Below the pieces are notes generated by a model that saw nothing but the letters and a program-made list of their open reading frames with translations, searched no databases and was not told the DNA's origin. DNA of 64,000 nucleotides from NCBI GenBank assembly GCA_902536065.1, contig CACAVZ010000003.1, positions 1-64,000 of the forward strand. The letters are read 5' to 3'. This DNA is from an uncultured Synechococcaceae cyanobacterium. GTDB lineage: Bacteria; Cyanobacteriota; Cyanobacteriia; PCC-6307; Cyanobiaceae. Positions 1 to 9,509 of the stretch are shown piece by piece. The number at the start of each line of letters is the position of its first letter. The first letter of the stretch is position 1. Made by a program: the position numbers and the translations under genes.

Positions 1-187
1 CATTCATTAAAATTTCACCTTTATCTGGTTTTATATTCCCAACTGCAAGATTAAATGTTGTAGTTTTCCCAGCCCCATTAGGTCCCATTAAACCTACAAC
101 TTCCCCTGGATTAACAGTTATGGAAACATCATTTACAATTAATCTTCCCTTAATTGAAAGGGATACATTATTAATATTTAGGTTCAT
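1..187 (-). CDS. lptB: Lipopolysaccharide-export type ABC ATPase, 5' part only
   Basis: The visible N-terminal 62 residues carry a Walker A motif ([10 protein letters not shown]) at about residues 35-44 and the start of an ABC ATPase fold; the rest lies beyond the window edge. The sequence around Walker A ([16 protein letters not shown]) fits LptB, the cytoplasmic ATPase that powers LPS transport through LptFG. A general branched-chain-type ABC ATPase is the alternative, because the signature and Walker B motifs are not visible. The ATG is at 187; DUF309 and typA lie upstream on the same strand. Confidence 0.8.
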   Translation of the reverse strand, partial: MNLNINNVSLSIKGRLIVNDVSITVNPGEVVGLMGPNGAGKTTTFNLAVGNIKPDKGEILMN

Positions 188-271
188 TTTCCTTAAGATC
201 AATTGGTTTTCTTACTTTCTTGAAAAAAATTTAAATACATAATAATAATTTAATTGAAGATAAAGATATAT

Positions 272-643
272 TCATCTAAGAGGTTTCAAAAAAGGCTTAT
301 CGTTCTCGTTTAATAATTCTCTATATTGTAATTTCCTTAATAAATCTTCCAAACATTGGCAGAAGGATTCAAGATCAATCCCTAAATCAATCTTGGTCCT
401 AGTTTTTATTCTGCCTAAACCCTCTCCAAGCAAAATAGTCGCTCCGTTTAAATTCCCTTTACTTAAGTGAAACTGAGAAACAGATACTTGTAAAATTCCT
501 TGGATAACTTGTCTTTCGTCACCATCTACGGAATTCCAGATTTCTTCAAAAGCATCATGAGCCTCGTGCCATTCATGATTGTTAAAAAGATTCAAAGCTG
601 TAAAAAGGGAATCTTGAAAACTTGTTGCACTTTCTTCGTTCAT
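272..643 (-). CDS. DUF309 domain protein
   Basis: This 123-residue protein has the DUF309 signature: a helical motif HEWHEAHDAFEEIWN at residues 23-37 with conserved His/Glu positions, followed by an amphipathic GILQVSVSQFHLSKGN helix. The family is common in cyanobacteria and Gram-positive bacteria; its function is unknown, though the His/Glu pattern suggests metal or acid-base chemistry. It lies 11 bp downstream of typA on the same strand, so the two are probably co-transcribed. Family assignment is confident; no function can be assigned. Confidence 0.85.
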   Translation of the reverse strand: MNEESATSFQDSLFTALNLFNNHEWHEAHDAFEEIWNSVDGDERQVIQGILQVSVSQFHLSKGNLNGATILLGEGLGRIKTRTKIDLGIDLESFCQCLEDLLRKLQYRELLNENDKPFLKPLR

Positions 644-654
644 TAAAGCAAATA

Positions 655-2451
655 CTAATTTTTTTTCTTTTTGTTTATTTTTCTCATTCTTATTGAATCC
701 GGTGTTACCTCTAGCATTTCATCTGAGCCTATATATTCGAGTGCTCTTTCAAGTGTAATATCCACAGGTGACTGCAAAGTATCAAGTTCTTCTGCCCCTG
801 CAGATCTCATATTAGTCAACTGCTTAGTTTTACATATATTCAACTCAAGATCTTGAGGTCGATTATTCTCACCAATTATCATTCCTTTATAAACTTTAAC
901 TCCAGGTTTAATGAAATATACTCCCCTATCTTCAGCATTCTTTAGAGCATAAAATGTGGCTACACCTTCCTCAAAAGCTATAAGAACCCCATTCCTTCTG
1001 GTTTCAAAGTCTCCAGTTTTAGGTTTATATTCATAAAACGAATGGCTCATAATACCTTCACCTCTGGTTATCCTTACAAACTCTCCGCGAAATCCAATTA
1101 ATCCTCTTGATGGTACTAGAAATTCTAATTGAGTTCTACCATCTGAACTTGTCTGCATGTTTTTCATCTCTGCCTTTCTAGATCCAAGTTTTTCGATGCA
1201 AGAACCAACAGATACTTCAGGTACATCTAAAACCAAAGTCTCTATAGGCTCACATTCAACATTATCAATTTCTCTGAAAATTACTTGAGGTTGTGAGATT
1301 TGAAACTCAAAACCCTCTCTTCTCATAGTTTCAATCAATATCCCTAGATGTAATTCTCCTCTTCCTGAAACTGAAAACCTGTCAGGAGAATCAGTTTCTT
1401 CTACTCTCAGGGCAACATTTGTTAAAAGTTCCCTCTCCAATCTATTTTTTAATTGCCTACTAGTAACAAATTTCCCTTCCTTACCCGCGAATGGTGAATC
1501 ATTGACAACAAAAGTCATATTTAAGGTAGGTTCATCAACTTTGATTAATGGAAGAGGATGAGGAGAATCGGGACATGCTATGGTCTCACCAATATTGACG
1601 TCATCGAAACCAGAAACAGCAACAATATCACCTGCAAATGCTTCATTTATATCAATTCTTTGTAATCCTTCAAATCCTAAAAGCTTACTAACCTTGCCTT
1701 TAATAGTTTTTCCGTTTTCTTTAATTAAACTAGCCTGTTGGCCATTTTTTATAGTTCCATTGTGGATCTTTCCAATTACAATTCTGCCTAAGAAATCAGA
1801 ATAGTCCAAAGTAGTTATTTGTAGCTGAAGAGGCTTATTAGAATCACCTACTGGAGGAGGAACGTGTCTAATAATAGCTTCAAAAAGAGGCATCATATTG
1901 TCACTATTGGATTCCATCTCTTCTTTTGCGAAACCAGATAAGCCACTTCCAAAAAGATAAGGGAAATCACATTGATCATCATCAGCACCTAACTCCAAAA
2001 ACAAATCAAGGACCTTATCAATTGCTATTTCTGGTACTACTCGTGGTCTATCAATTTTATTAACAAAGACTATAGGCCTAAGTCCTTTTTCTAATGCTTT
2101 TTTTAAAACAAATCTTGTTTGAGGCATAGGTCCCTCATTTGCATCAACAATAAGCAGACAACCATCAACCATTCCCAAAACCCTTTCAACTTCTCCTCCA
2201 AAATCAGCATGTCCAGGTGTATCTATAATATTAATTCTGGTATCTTTGTAGTTAACTGCAGTATTTTTTGAAAGAATTGTTATCCCCCTTTCTCTTTCAA
2301 GATCATTTGAATCCATTACACATGTAGGGATAACTTCATTGTCTCTAAATATTCCAGATTGAGATAACAATGCATCTACAAGAGTTGTCTTCCCATGATC
2401 TACGTGAGCAATAATTGCAACATTTCTAATTTCTTTTATCGAAGATGACAT
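655..2451 (-). CDS. typA: Ribosome-associated GTPase TypA/BipA
   Basis: This 598-residue translational GTPase has the family's usual length. G1 is [10 protein letters not shown] (15-24), the switch region RGITI lies at 55-59, G3 is DTPGH (77-81) and G4 is NKID (131-134). EF-G-like domains II, III and V follow, with the TypA-specific basic C-terminus ([16 protein letters not shown]). TypA binds the ribosome and helps 50S assembly and translation under stress such as cold. It starts at ATG 2451 with a short AT-rich leader; DUF309 follows 11 bp downstream. Nothing is unusual. Confidence 0.98.
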   Translation of the reverse strand: MSSSIKEIRNVAIIAHVDHGKTTLVDALLSQSGIFRDNEVIPTCVMDSNDLERERGITILSKNTAVNYKDTRINIIDTPGHADFGGEVERVLGMVDGCLLIVDANEGPMPQTRFVLKKALEKGLRPIVFVNKIDRPRVVPEIAIDKVLDLFLELGADDDQCDFPYLFGSGLSGFAKEEMESNSDNMMPLFEAIIRHVPPPVGDSNKPLQLQITTLDYSDFLGRIVIGKIHNGTIKNGQQASLIKENGKTIKGKVSKLLGFEGLQRIDINEAFAGDIVAVSGFDDVNIGETIACPDSPHPLPLIKVDEPTLNMTFVVNDSPFAGKEGKFVTSRQLKNRLERELLTNVALRVEETDSPDRFSVSGRGELHLGILIETMRREGFEFQISQPQVIFREIDNVECEPIETLVLDVPEVSVGSCIEKLGSRKAEMKNMQTSSDGRTQLEFLVPSRGLIGFRGEFVRITRGEGIMSHSFYEYKPKTGDFETRRNGVLIAFEEGVATFYALKNAEDRGVYFIKPGVKVYKGMIIGENNRPQDLELNICKTKQLTNMRSAGAEELDTLQSPVDITLERALEYIGSDEMLEVTPDSIRMRKINKKKKN

Positions 2452-2579
2452 TTATAGAATTTATATAAATATTAGATTGACTTTATTAAGGCTAACTCAA
2501 AGTATGCTTATTATGAGATTTTTCTCTTTAAGACTTTGAAAAATATAATTTATTGAATAATTAAATTTATCAATTAGGT

Positions 2580-3293
2580 TTATAATTTTCTATTTGAGCT
2601 TTCAAAAACTTTTAATGCTTCAATTGACCCCTCATATCTCCAATGCCAGGGTTCGTAATCTATATATTTGTTATCTTTGTTGAACGACAACTTAAAGTGA
2701 AACTTAGCTGCATTTTTTATTAACCATCTAAAGGCGTCAGTATTTTCGAATTCGGTCTCAAAATCTGTTTCTCTTTGAGTTGCATCACCAATATCAATTG
2801 CAAAACCAGTACTGTGTTCAGAGTATCCTGGGGGTGCTGAAACTCTAGCTCTTTCTAGCGCTTCCTGATTCCTTAGGGATTTTAGAGAATAGAAGATTTC
2901 GTTTTGCAAGTTTATTGATCTATAACCACTTAAGAAAACTAAGTATATCCCATCCTTTTTTGCTTCATTCTTCATCTTTAATAAAGAATCGCGCATATCA
3001 ATGTGAACTTCAATATTAGGTTCTATTAAAACTAGTTTTTCCTTAGGAATTTCGGCATAGGGTAAATGACCCAAAATTCTATGATCGTGAATTATCTGAG
3101 TCTGAGAATTGAGATTATAAAGAGATCCTATTTCTTTATTTCTAATTAATCGCAATGCAAAGAATGAAAATAAGAGGAAAAGAAATGGAGTAAATATTAA
3201 TAATTTTTTTAATAATGTTGAGTCAGTTTTATTTAGGTAGATTCTTTTGGCGGGAGGTATCTCAAATGAATTTATTTCTTTGTCTTGTTCCAA
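2580..3293 (-). CDS. D-alanyl-D-alanine carboxypeptidase, M15B (VanY-like)
   Basis: This is a 237-residue membrane-anchored zinc peptidase: a transmembrane segment at about 31-49, then a periplasmic VanY/M15 domain. The zinc site is SxHSxGxAxD-like: H160 and D167 in SEHSTGFAID, and H217 in EPWHWRY with the catalytic E214. Such enzymes trim the terminal D-Ala of peptidoglycan stem peptides. It is divergent from chlP, with 113 bp between the start codons. A second M15 enzyme of the VanX type lies at 8769-9452, so the window has two peptidoglycan D-Ala hydrolases. Confidence 0.88.
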   Translation of the reverse strand: MEQDKEINSFEIPPAKRIYLNKTDSTLLKKLLIFTPFLFLLFSFFALRLIRNKEIGSLYNLNSQTQIIHDHRILGHLPYAEIPKEKLVLIEPNIEVHIDMRDSLLKMKNEAKKDGIYLVFLSGYRSINLQNEIFYSLKSLRNQEALERARVSAPPGYSEHSTGFAIDIGDATQRETDFETEFENTDAFRWLIKNAAKFHFKLSFNKDNKYIDYEPWHWRYEGSIEALKVFESSNRKL

Positions 3294-3406
3294 TATTTAG
3301 ATTTGAATTTGGAAAACATATTTCGATATTAACTATTATTTTAAGAAATGCACTTTTATAAGCAAAAAAGATGTAGCTTTTATATACACTATTAATTTTT
3401 TTTCGT

Positions 3407-4747
3407 ATGTTGAGAGTAGCTGTTATTGGAGGAGGTCCAAGTGGTTCATGTGCTGCAGAAATACTTGCTAAAGCCGGGATAAAAACTTGGCTATTCGAGA
3501 GAAAATTAGATAATGCTAAACCATGTGGAGGGGCTATTCCACTGTGCATGGTAGAAGAATTTAATTTACCTGAGTCAATTATTGATAGAAAAGTAAGGCA
3601 CATGAGAATGATATCTCCATCAAATAGAGAAGTGGATATAAGTCTAGATAGAGTTTATGGGAAAAGCGATAATGAGTTTATTGGAATGTGTAGAAGAGAA
3701 GTTATGGATGCTTTTATGCGTAATAGAGCATCAGATCTTGGGGCCACACTTATAAATGGATTAGTTACTGCTATTGATACTGGTAATAATAATCAAGGGC
3801 CATATAAACTCTCCTATTCAGATTTCACGAATGGAGACAAAAAAGGAGAACTTAAAGAGCTTACCGTTGATCTTTTAATCGGAGCTGATGGAGCCAATAG
3901 TAGAGTAGCGAAAGCTATGGATGCAGGGGATTACAAAGTTGCTATTGCATTTCAGGAGAGAATTAAACTACCTAAAGAAGAAATGAGTTACTACGAAGAT
4001 CTTGCTGAAATGTACGTCGGTACAGATGTTTCTCCCGATTTTTATGGATGGGTATTTCCTAAATATGATCATGTTGCAGTAGGTACTGGAACCATGCAAA
4101 GAAATCAATCACTAATTAAAGGACTTCAAGAGGGAGTAAGAAATAGGGCAAAGAAAAGACTTGTTAATGGAGAAGTAATTAAAGTAGAAGCACATCCTAT
4201 TCCTGAGCATCCAAGACCAAGAAGAGTAGTTGGAAGAATGGCTTTGGTTGGTGACGCAGCCGGTTATGTTACGAAGAGTTCAGGTGAGGGTATTTATTTT
4301 GCTGCAAAGAGCGGGAGGATGTGTGCTGAAGAAATAGTTGTGGCATCAAAAAACGGCCAAGTACTTCCATCAGAAAAAGATTTAAAAAACTATCTTAAAA
4401 AATGGGATAAAAAATATGGCACAACTTATAAGGTACTAGAAATCCTTCAAAATATTTTCTATAGAAATGATTCGGCAAGAGAAGCTTTTGTTGAAATGTG
4501 TGACGACATGGATGTGCAAAGACTTACTTTTGATAGTTACTTATACAAAAGAGTTGTTTCCATGAAACCATTACAGCAACTAAAAATTACAATGCTTACG
4601 CTTGGTTCAATCTTAAGAGGAAAAGCCTTAGCGCCTCAAAACTATAAACCCGTTGATAGTGCTGTCAGGGAAAATAAAGAAGTAGAAAAAATGCTAGAAA
4701 ATTACTCAATAAAGGGGGGGATTAAAGTTAAGAGTTCAAAAGTGTAA
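3407..4747 (+). CDS. chlP: Geranylgeranyl diphosphate/chlorophyllide reductase
   Basis: A 446-residue flavoprotein of the ChlP family. The N-terminal dinucleotide-binding motif is GGGPSG (8-13), followed by the family motif KPCGGAIP near residues 37-44 and a second FAD-contact motif LVGDAAGYVTKSSGEGIYFA near 280. It reduces the geranylgeranyl chain of chlorophyll precursors, and free geranylgeranyl diphosphate, to phytyl, supplying chlorophyll and tocopherol synthesis. ATG 3407 is the only reasonable start. The 3' end overlaps the convergent glyS by 20 bp. Confidence 0.97.
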   Translation: MLRVAVIGGGPSGSCAAEILAKAGIKTWLFERKLDNAKPCGGAIPLCMVEEFNLPESIIDRKVRHMRMISPSNREVDISLDRVYGKSDNEFIGMCRREVMDAFMRNRASDLGATLINGLVTAIDTGNNNQGPYKLSYSDFTNGDKKGELKELTVDLLIGADGANSRVAKAMDAGDYKVAIAFQERIKLPKEEMSYYEDLAEMYVGTDVSPDFYGWVFPKYDHVAVGTGTMQRNQSLIKGLQEGVRNRAKKRLVNGEVIKVEAHPIPEHPRPRRVVGRMALVGDAAGYVTKSSGEGIYFAAKSGRMCAEEIVVASKNGQVLPSEKDLKNYLKKWDKKYGTTYKVLEILQNIFYRNDSAREAFVEMCDDMDVQRLTFDSYLYKRVVSMKPLQQLKITMLTLGSILRGKALAPQNYKPVDSAVRENKEVEKMLENYSIKGGIKVKSSKV

Positions 4748-6890
4748 AGTCAGCTATTTTTAAAGAATAATTTCTAATTAAGCACAACAAATTAAGTCTA
4801 TTATTTCTTATTTTGAAATCCTCTGACATTATTAGGACTCCCTTTTCATTTTCAAATAATTCCTTAATAGTACTTATGTTATTCTCGAACAAATTTAGAA
4901 GTTCCAAGTAATTGCAACAACCTATTGAAAAAAGTTTTTCCAATTCTCTAATAAATTCGAAAACTTTAAATTCACAATCTTTTTCAAAAAGTTTTGAATT
5001 TACATAATCTTTTGTTAAGAGAACGTCTGTTGGAAGATTACTATTATTAGCTAATTTGCTTACCCTGGTAACTACCTTCTGGATTTCCATAAAATTTTTC
5101 TTTTCTTTAAAATTAACAATAGATTTAATCCTATTTTTAAGATCAACAATATTCAAAATTCTTTTTTGAGATAACTCATCAGTAAAGCAGACGGCCTTTA
5201 TTAATTCTTTACTTGGTGATATTTCTTCGAGATGACTGACTATTCTTTGAACTAAAAATTCATTTAAATCATTAAACACTGTTTCTCTTGAGAAATTTAA
5301 ATTCGGAAATGCGATTTTCCAAAAATCAATAAGTTCGTTAAATAATTTATCTAATGGTAAATCAAGCTCATAATCCCAAATTATTTTAATCACTCCATTT
5401 AAATTTCTTCTTAAAGCATAAGGATCAGATGATCCGCTGGGACGCTTACCAGAAATAAATATACTTATTAAAGTTTCGACCTTATCAGCGATAGAAACTA
5501 TTGCGCCATATTTTGTAGAAGGCAAAACATCTCTATAAGAAGAGGGCAAATAATGTTCGGCGACAGCCATGCAAACATCCTCACTAAATCCTTCATATTT
5601 GAGATATTTACCACCCATTATTCCTTGCAACTCAGGAAATTCAAAAACGATTTCGCTACATAAATCGTTTTTACAGTACTTAGCAGCTTCTATTATTTTT
5701 TTTTCTTCTAAGGACTTATCATTTAGAAATTTAAGAATTTTTTTGGTAACTTCCATTATTCTCTCAACCCTTTGAGAAATATTTCCAAGTCCTTTTAAAT
5801 AAGAAACTGATTTAAGCTTTTCATTTCTTTCGTTTGAAGTAACTTTTTTGTCACTTTCTACAAAAAACTTTGCATCTGAAAACCTTGCCTTCAATACTTT
5901 CTCATTACCTTTGGCAATATTTTTATTTGATTCTTCAAGACCATTAGAAATAACAAAGAAAGTAGTACTAATATTTTTTTCAGAGCTTAAATCTAGTTTA
6001 GAAAAACTGATATTTTTCAATAAAAGAGGAACGTATCTCTGATGACTTTTCATGACTGTTGAAAGAACTTCAACCGGTAGATCAAGAAATTCATCACTAA
6101 ATTTTCCAATAATTAAGTCTGGCCACTCAACTAAATCAGTTAGTTCATTAAGCAATCCTTCTGAAAGGTCAGGTTTCAGATTCAAAGATTTAGATTCATG
6201 ATTTATTAAACTTTCAATTTTTTCCTTTCTTTCTTTTCGAATTACTAATACTCTATTTCGTTTCAATAATTCAAAAAAATTATCCGTATTCTGAACTTCT
6301 AAAACTTCATTGATTATCCTATGACTTTTTGATTTATTACTTATTGTGATTTTTGGATCACAATCATCAAATTCAAAATCAAGAATTTCATCATTATATA
6401 GAGAGGCAATCCACCTAATAGGTCTTGAAAATTTTATGTTCCCAGCGCCCCACTTCATAAATCGAGGGCCTTGAAGACTCTTCACTAATTTTGGGATAAT
6501 GGAAGACAAAGAAATTTTTGTTGACAGTCCTTTCTCTATTTTCTTACCAAAAACAAAATCACCCTTTTCTGTAGTCTTTATTTCTAACGCGCCTACATCT
6601 ATATCTAGGCTATTAGCAAATCCTAAGGCAGCCTTAGTAGGAGATCCATTTAAATAAGCTGAACTTGCTTTAGGTCCTTTTCTTACTATTATCTTATCTT
6701 CTGCATAATCGATTAAACCTTCGATAAGTAGAACTATCCTCCTTGGTGTGGAAGTAACAACTATATTGTCAAATAGAATTAACTTTTTATCCAATTCAAA
6801 TTCTATTAGAGATTTAAATTGTTCTAGAACAGAATGAGAAAATTTTGCAGGCAACTCTTCTGTTCCTATCTCAAGTAAATATTTAGACAA
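4728..6890 (-). CDS. glyS: Glycyl-tRNA synthetase beta subunit
   Basis: This 720-residue protein begins with the GlyS signature MSKYLLEIGTEELPAKF and contains the HD-like core (GIMGGKYLKYEG, then AVAEHYLPSS) typical of the beta chain of the bacterial alpha2-beta2 GlyRS. The subunit recognises tRNA-Gly; the catalytic alpha subunit glyQ is not in this window. Its length is normal. It converges on chlP with a 20-bp overlap of coding ends and is divergent from the sulfite reductase gene. Confidence 0.97.
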   Translation of the reverse strand: MSKYLLEIGTEELPAKFSHSVLEQFKSLIEFELDKKLILFDNIVVTSTPRRIVLLIEGLIDYAEDKIIVRKGPKASSAYLNGSPTKAALGFANSLDIDVGALEIKTTEKGDFVFGKKIEKGLSTKISLSSIIPKLVKSLQGPRFMKWGAGNIKFSRPIRWIASLYNDEILDFEFDDCDPKITISNKSKSHRIINEVLEVQNTDNFFELLKRNRVLVIRKERKEKIESLINHESKSLNLKPDLSEGLLNELTDLVEWPDLIIGKFSDEFLDLPVEVLSTVMKSHQRYVPLLLKNISFSKLDLSSEKNISTTFFVISNGLEESNKNIAKGNEKVLKARFSDAKFFVESDKKVTSNERNEKLKSVSYLKGLGNISQRVERIMEVTKKILKFLNDKSLEEKKIIEAAKYCKNDLCSEIVFEFPELQGIMGGKYLKYEGFSEDVCMAVAEHYLPSSYRDVLPSTKYGAIVSIADKVETLISIFISGKRPSGSSDPYALRRNLNGVIKIIWDYELDLPLDKLFNELIDFWKIAFPNLNFSRETVFNDLNEFLVQRIVSHLEEISPSKELIKAVCFTDELSQKRILNIVDLKNRIKSIVNFKEKKNFMEIQKVVTRVSKLANNSNLPTDVLLTKDYVNSKLFEKDCEFKVFEFIRELEKLFSIGCCNYLELLNLFENNISTIKELFENEKGVLIMSEDFKIRNNRLNLLCLIRNYSLKIADFTLLNS

Positions 6891-6977
6891 GAAAAAATTA
6901 TGACTTAACTTACTATAATTTACTACCAGTTAAATAAGCTTTTCGCTAATGTATAAAAAGAGATATGTTTTGGTCCT

Positions 6978-8765
6978 TTGATCAAGGTTGAGAAAGTAAA
7001 AAAGAAAAAAGATTCTGCCAAGGAAGAAACTGTTTGCTTGGCAAATGGACTGGAAGTTTCTAAATTTGAAAATTTTAAAAAAAGTAGCCAATTTCTTAAG
7101 GAACCACTTGCAACGGAATTAGTCAATGAAAGTGATCATTTTACTAACGATGCAGTTCAGTTATTAAAATTTCATGGTAGTTATCAACAAGATAACAGGG
7201 AAAATAGAAGGCCTGGCAAAAGTAAAGATTGGCAAATGATGCTTAGGTTAAGAAATCCGGGCGGTGAAGTCCCTGGTAAATTATTTTTAGCATTAGATGA
7301 ATTATCTGACGAACTTGGTAATGGAACACTTAGGGCTACTACAAGACAAGCCTTTCAAATGCATGGAATCAGAAAGGAGAACCTAAAGGAAGTAATCCAA
7401 ACAATAGTTAATTCAATGGGCTCCACGTTAGCTGCATGTGGAGACATAAATAGAAACGTTATGGCCCCTGCTGCTCCATTTGATTCGCCAGACTATATTA
7501 TTGCGAGAGCATTGGCAAAAAAAGTTGCAGATCTTCTCACCCCAATGGCTGGCCAAGGTACTTTTTTAGAGCTTTGGGCTGATGGAGATTTAGAATACAC
7601 TATAAAACCTGACAAAGATATTGAAGCAATTAGGAAGCTCCAATTCAAAGATAATGTTTTTAGTGGGATAAAAGATGAGCCTCTTTATGGTTCAACTTAT
7701 TTACCGAGAAAATTCAAATGTGCCGTGACAGTTCCTGGGGACAATTCTGTTGATCTTCTTACCAATGACATAGGAATAGTAGCTTTTACTTCTAAAGATG
7801 GAAACTTAGAAGGGTGCAACTTCTATGTTGGAGGTGGTATGGGTCGCACTCATAATAATGAGGAGACCTTTGCCAGAATTGCAGATCCACTTGGATATGT
7901 TGAAGAACCTGATGTTTATGAATTAATACAAAGCATTGTGGCTATTCAAAGAGATTATGGTGATAGAAAATCAAGAAAAAATTCGAGAATGAAATATCTT
8001 CTTCATAGAAAAGGTATTAAATGGTTCAAGAAAATTCTTTCTGATAAGTATTTCAAAAAAGAAATTAAAAAAATTCGGAAAGAACCTGATAAGGTTCTTA
8101 TTGATTACCTAGGTTGGCATAAACAAAATAAAACCTCCCATTTCGTAGGTTTACCATTATTATCAGGGAGATTATATGGAGAGAAGAAGAATACCATCAA
8201 AAGTATTGTTAAAAAATATAATTTAGATTTAAGACTCACACCTAATCAAGATATTTTACTTTGTAATATCGCTAATAAAAACAAAGGTGAAATTCAAAAA
8301 TCTCTATCAAAAATTGGATACGGAAATTTAGAAAATATCAATGAGATACAAAGACATGCTTTAGCTTGTCCTGCTTTACCACTTTGTGGTCTTGCAATGA
8401 CTGAAGCTGAAAGAATATTACCTGATGTACTAAAAAGGATTGAAAATTTACTATTAGATCTAAAAATACAAAAAACAATTTTATTCAGAATGACAGGCTG
8501 TCCGAATGGATGTACCAGGCCTTATATGGCCGAATTAGCACTTGTTGGGAGTGGGCAAAACAAATACCAATTATGGTTGGGTGGAAGTAAAAATCTACAA
8601 AGACTTGCTAAACCATTTTTACAAAGAATGGAACTTAACGATTTAGAAAAAACTCTTCAACCATTATTTGATAATTGGAAGAGTAATTTGGATTTAGATT
8701 TCGGAGATTTTATAAATACTCAAGATGAAGATTATATATTGAATTTACTAAATGAAAATCAATAA
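6978..8765 (+). CDS. sir: Ferredoxin-sulfite reductase
   Basis: 595 residues with duplicated ferredoxin-like siroheme domains. The 4Fe-4S/siroheme cysteines are C464, C470 (ACPALPLCGLAMTEAER) and C508, C512 (RMTGCPNGCTRPYMAE). The FRMTGCPNGCTRPYMAEL block and the length favour sulfite reductase over ferredoxin-nitrite reductase. It uses ferredoxin to reduce sulfite to sulfide for cysteine synthesis. The start is TTG 6978; the only nearby ATG (6965) opens a frame that stops at once. The basic N-terminus (KVEKVKKKKD) is an extension of low conservation. Confidence 0.93.
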   Translation: MIKVEKVKKKKDSAKEETVCLANGLEVSKFENFKKSSQFLKEPLATELVNESDHFTNDAVQLLKFHGSYQQDNRENRRPGKSKDWQMMLRLRNPGGEVPGKLFLALDELSDELGNGTLRATTRQAFQMHGIRKENLKEVIQTIVNSMGSTLAACGDINRNVMAPAAPFDSPDYIIARALAKKVADLLTPMAGQGTFLELWADGDLEYTIKPDKDIEAIRKLQFKDNVFSGIKDEPLYGSTYLPRKFKCAVTVPGDNSVDLLTNDIGIVAFTSKDGNLEGCNFYVGGGMGRTHNNEETFARIADPLGYVEEPDVYELIQSIVAIQRDYGDRKSRKNSRMKYLLHRKGIKWFKKILSDKYFKKEIKKIRKEPDKVLIDYLGWHKQNKTSHFVGLPLLSGRLYGEKKNTIKSIVKKYNLDLRLTPNQDILLCNIANKNKGEIQKSLSKIGYGNLENINEIQRHALACPALPLCGLAMTEAERILPDVLKRIENLLLDLKIQKTILFRMTGCPNGCTRPYMAELALVGSGQNKYQLWLGGSKNLQRLAKPFLQRMELNDLEKTLQPLFDNWKSNLDLDFGDFINTQDEDYILNLLNENQ

Positions 8766-8768
8766 ATT

Positions 8769-9452
8769 TTAGATTTTCCCATAAAGGGCATTTGCTTTTT
8801 TATTTTTCCAAGCCCATAATTGATCACCATAACTAAAATGCCACCATTCATTAGGATGTTGGGCAAATCCGAATTTAGTCATAATTTCTCTTAATAAATT
8901 TCTTCTACTATTCCAAATAATTGCTTCTTCATTCTTTATGTTTGCATAAAAATAAGGATTTGAGGTCTCATCCATTTGATCAACCATGCTGCCCATTTCA
9001 ACAAGATTTCCGTCTTTATCTGATAAACAAACATCCAATGCACCCCCAGTTGAATGAGGGGGAGGACATCTAGTGTCATAAGAAGGATATGCCCAAAATT
9101 TTTCAACTTTTTTTATAATGGATGGATAAGTTTTTATATTTTCAAATGAAATATCAATATCGGATTTTTTACACTCTAATAAAATTGCTCTTTTAAACAT
9201 AAATTCCTGGACTTCTAAGGGTCGCCAACTGTCATAAATTAAAAGGTTAAAACTACTCTTTGATATCAAATAATCATGTACTTTTACTAATCTATTTACT
9301 ACCTCCTCCCTTAATTTCCAAATAGAAGATTTGTCTTTGTAAGGTGCTCCTAAATGGGAGTAAGGGTGGGGGTCAAAAAACTTTAGGCAGCTAGGTATAG
9401 CTATTAATTTTTCTCCATTATCTTTAATTGGTATTTTATTCCAAATTTTCAA
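8769..9452 (-). CDS. D-alanyl-D-alanine dipeptidase, M15D (VanX/DdpX-like)
   Basis: This 227-residue protein keeps the VanX active site: R77 in DSWRP (74-78), zinc ligands H133 and D140 in HSTGGALD, and E202 with H205 in NEWWH. VanX-type enzymes hydrolyse the dipeptide D-Ala-D-Ala; outside vancomycin resistance they are thought to recycle peptidoglycan D-Ala. No signal peptide is seen, so a cytoplasmic location is likely. It converges on sir with only 3 bp between the stop codons. No vanH/vanA neighbours are present. Confidence 0.9.
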   Translation of the reverse strand: MKIWNKIPIKDNGEKLIAIPSCLKFFDPHPYSHLGAPYKDKSSIWKLREEVVNRLVKVHDYLISKSSFNLLIYDSWRPLEVQEFMFKRAILLECKKSDIDISFENIKTYPSIIKKVEKFWAYPSYDTRCPPPHSTGGALDVCLSDKDGNLVEMGSMVDQMDETSNPYFYANIKNEEAIIWNSRRNLLREIMTKFGFAQHPNEWWHFSYGDQLWAWKNKKANALYGKI

Positions 9453-9509
9453 TTGAAATTTGCAATTGATTTATAGTGGCATATATATCAAAAATTACAA
9501 TGATAGTTT

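Noticed and set aside
3262-3603. 113-codon frame antisense to the start of chlP
   Set aside because: It covers the chlP dinucleotide-binding motif and the start of the VanY-like gene; both of those are clearly real.
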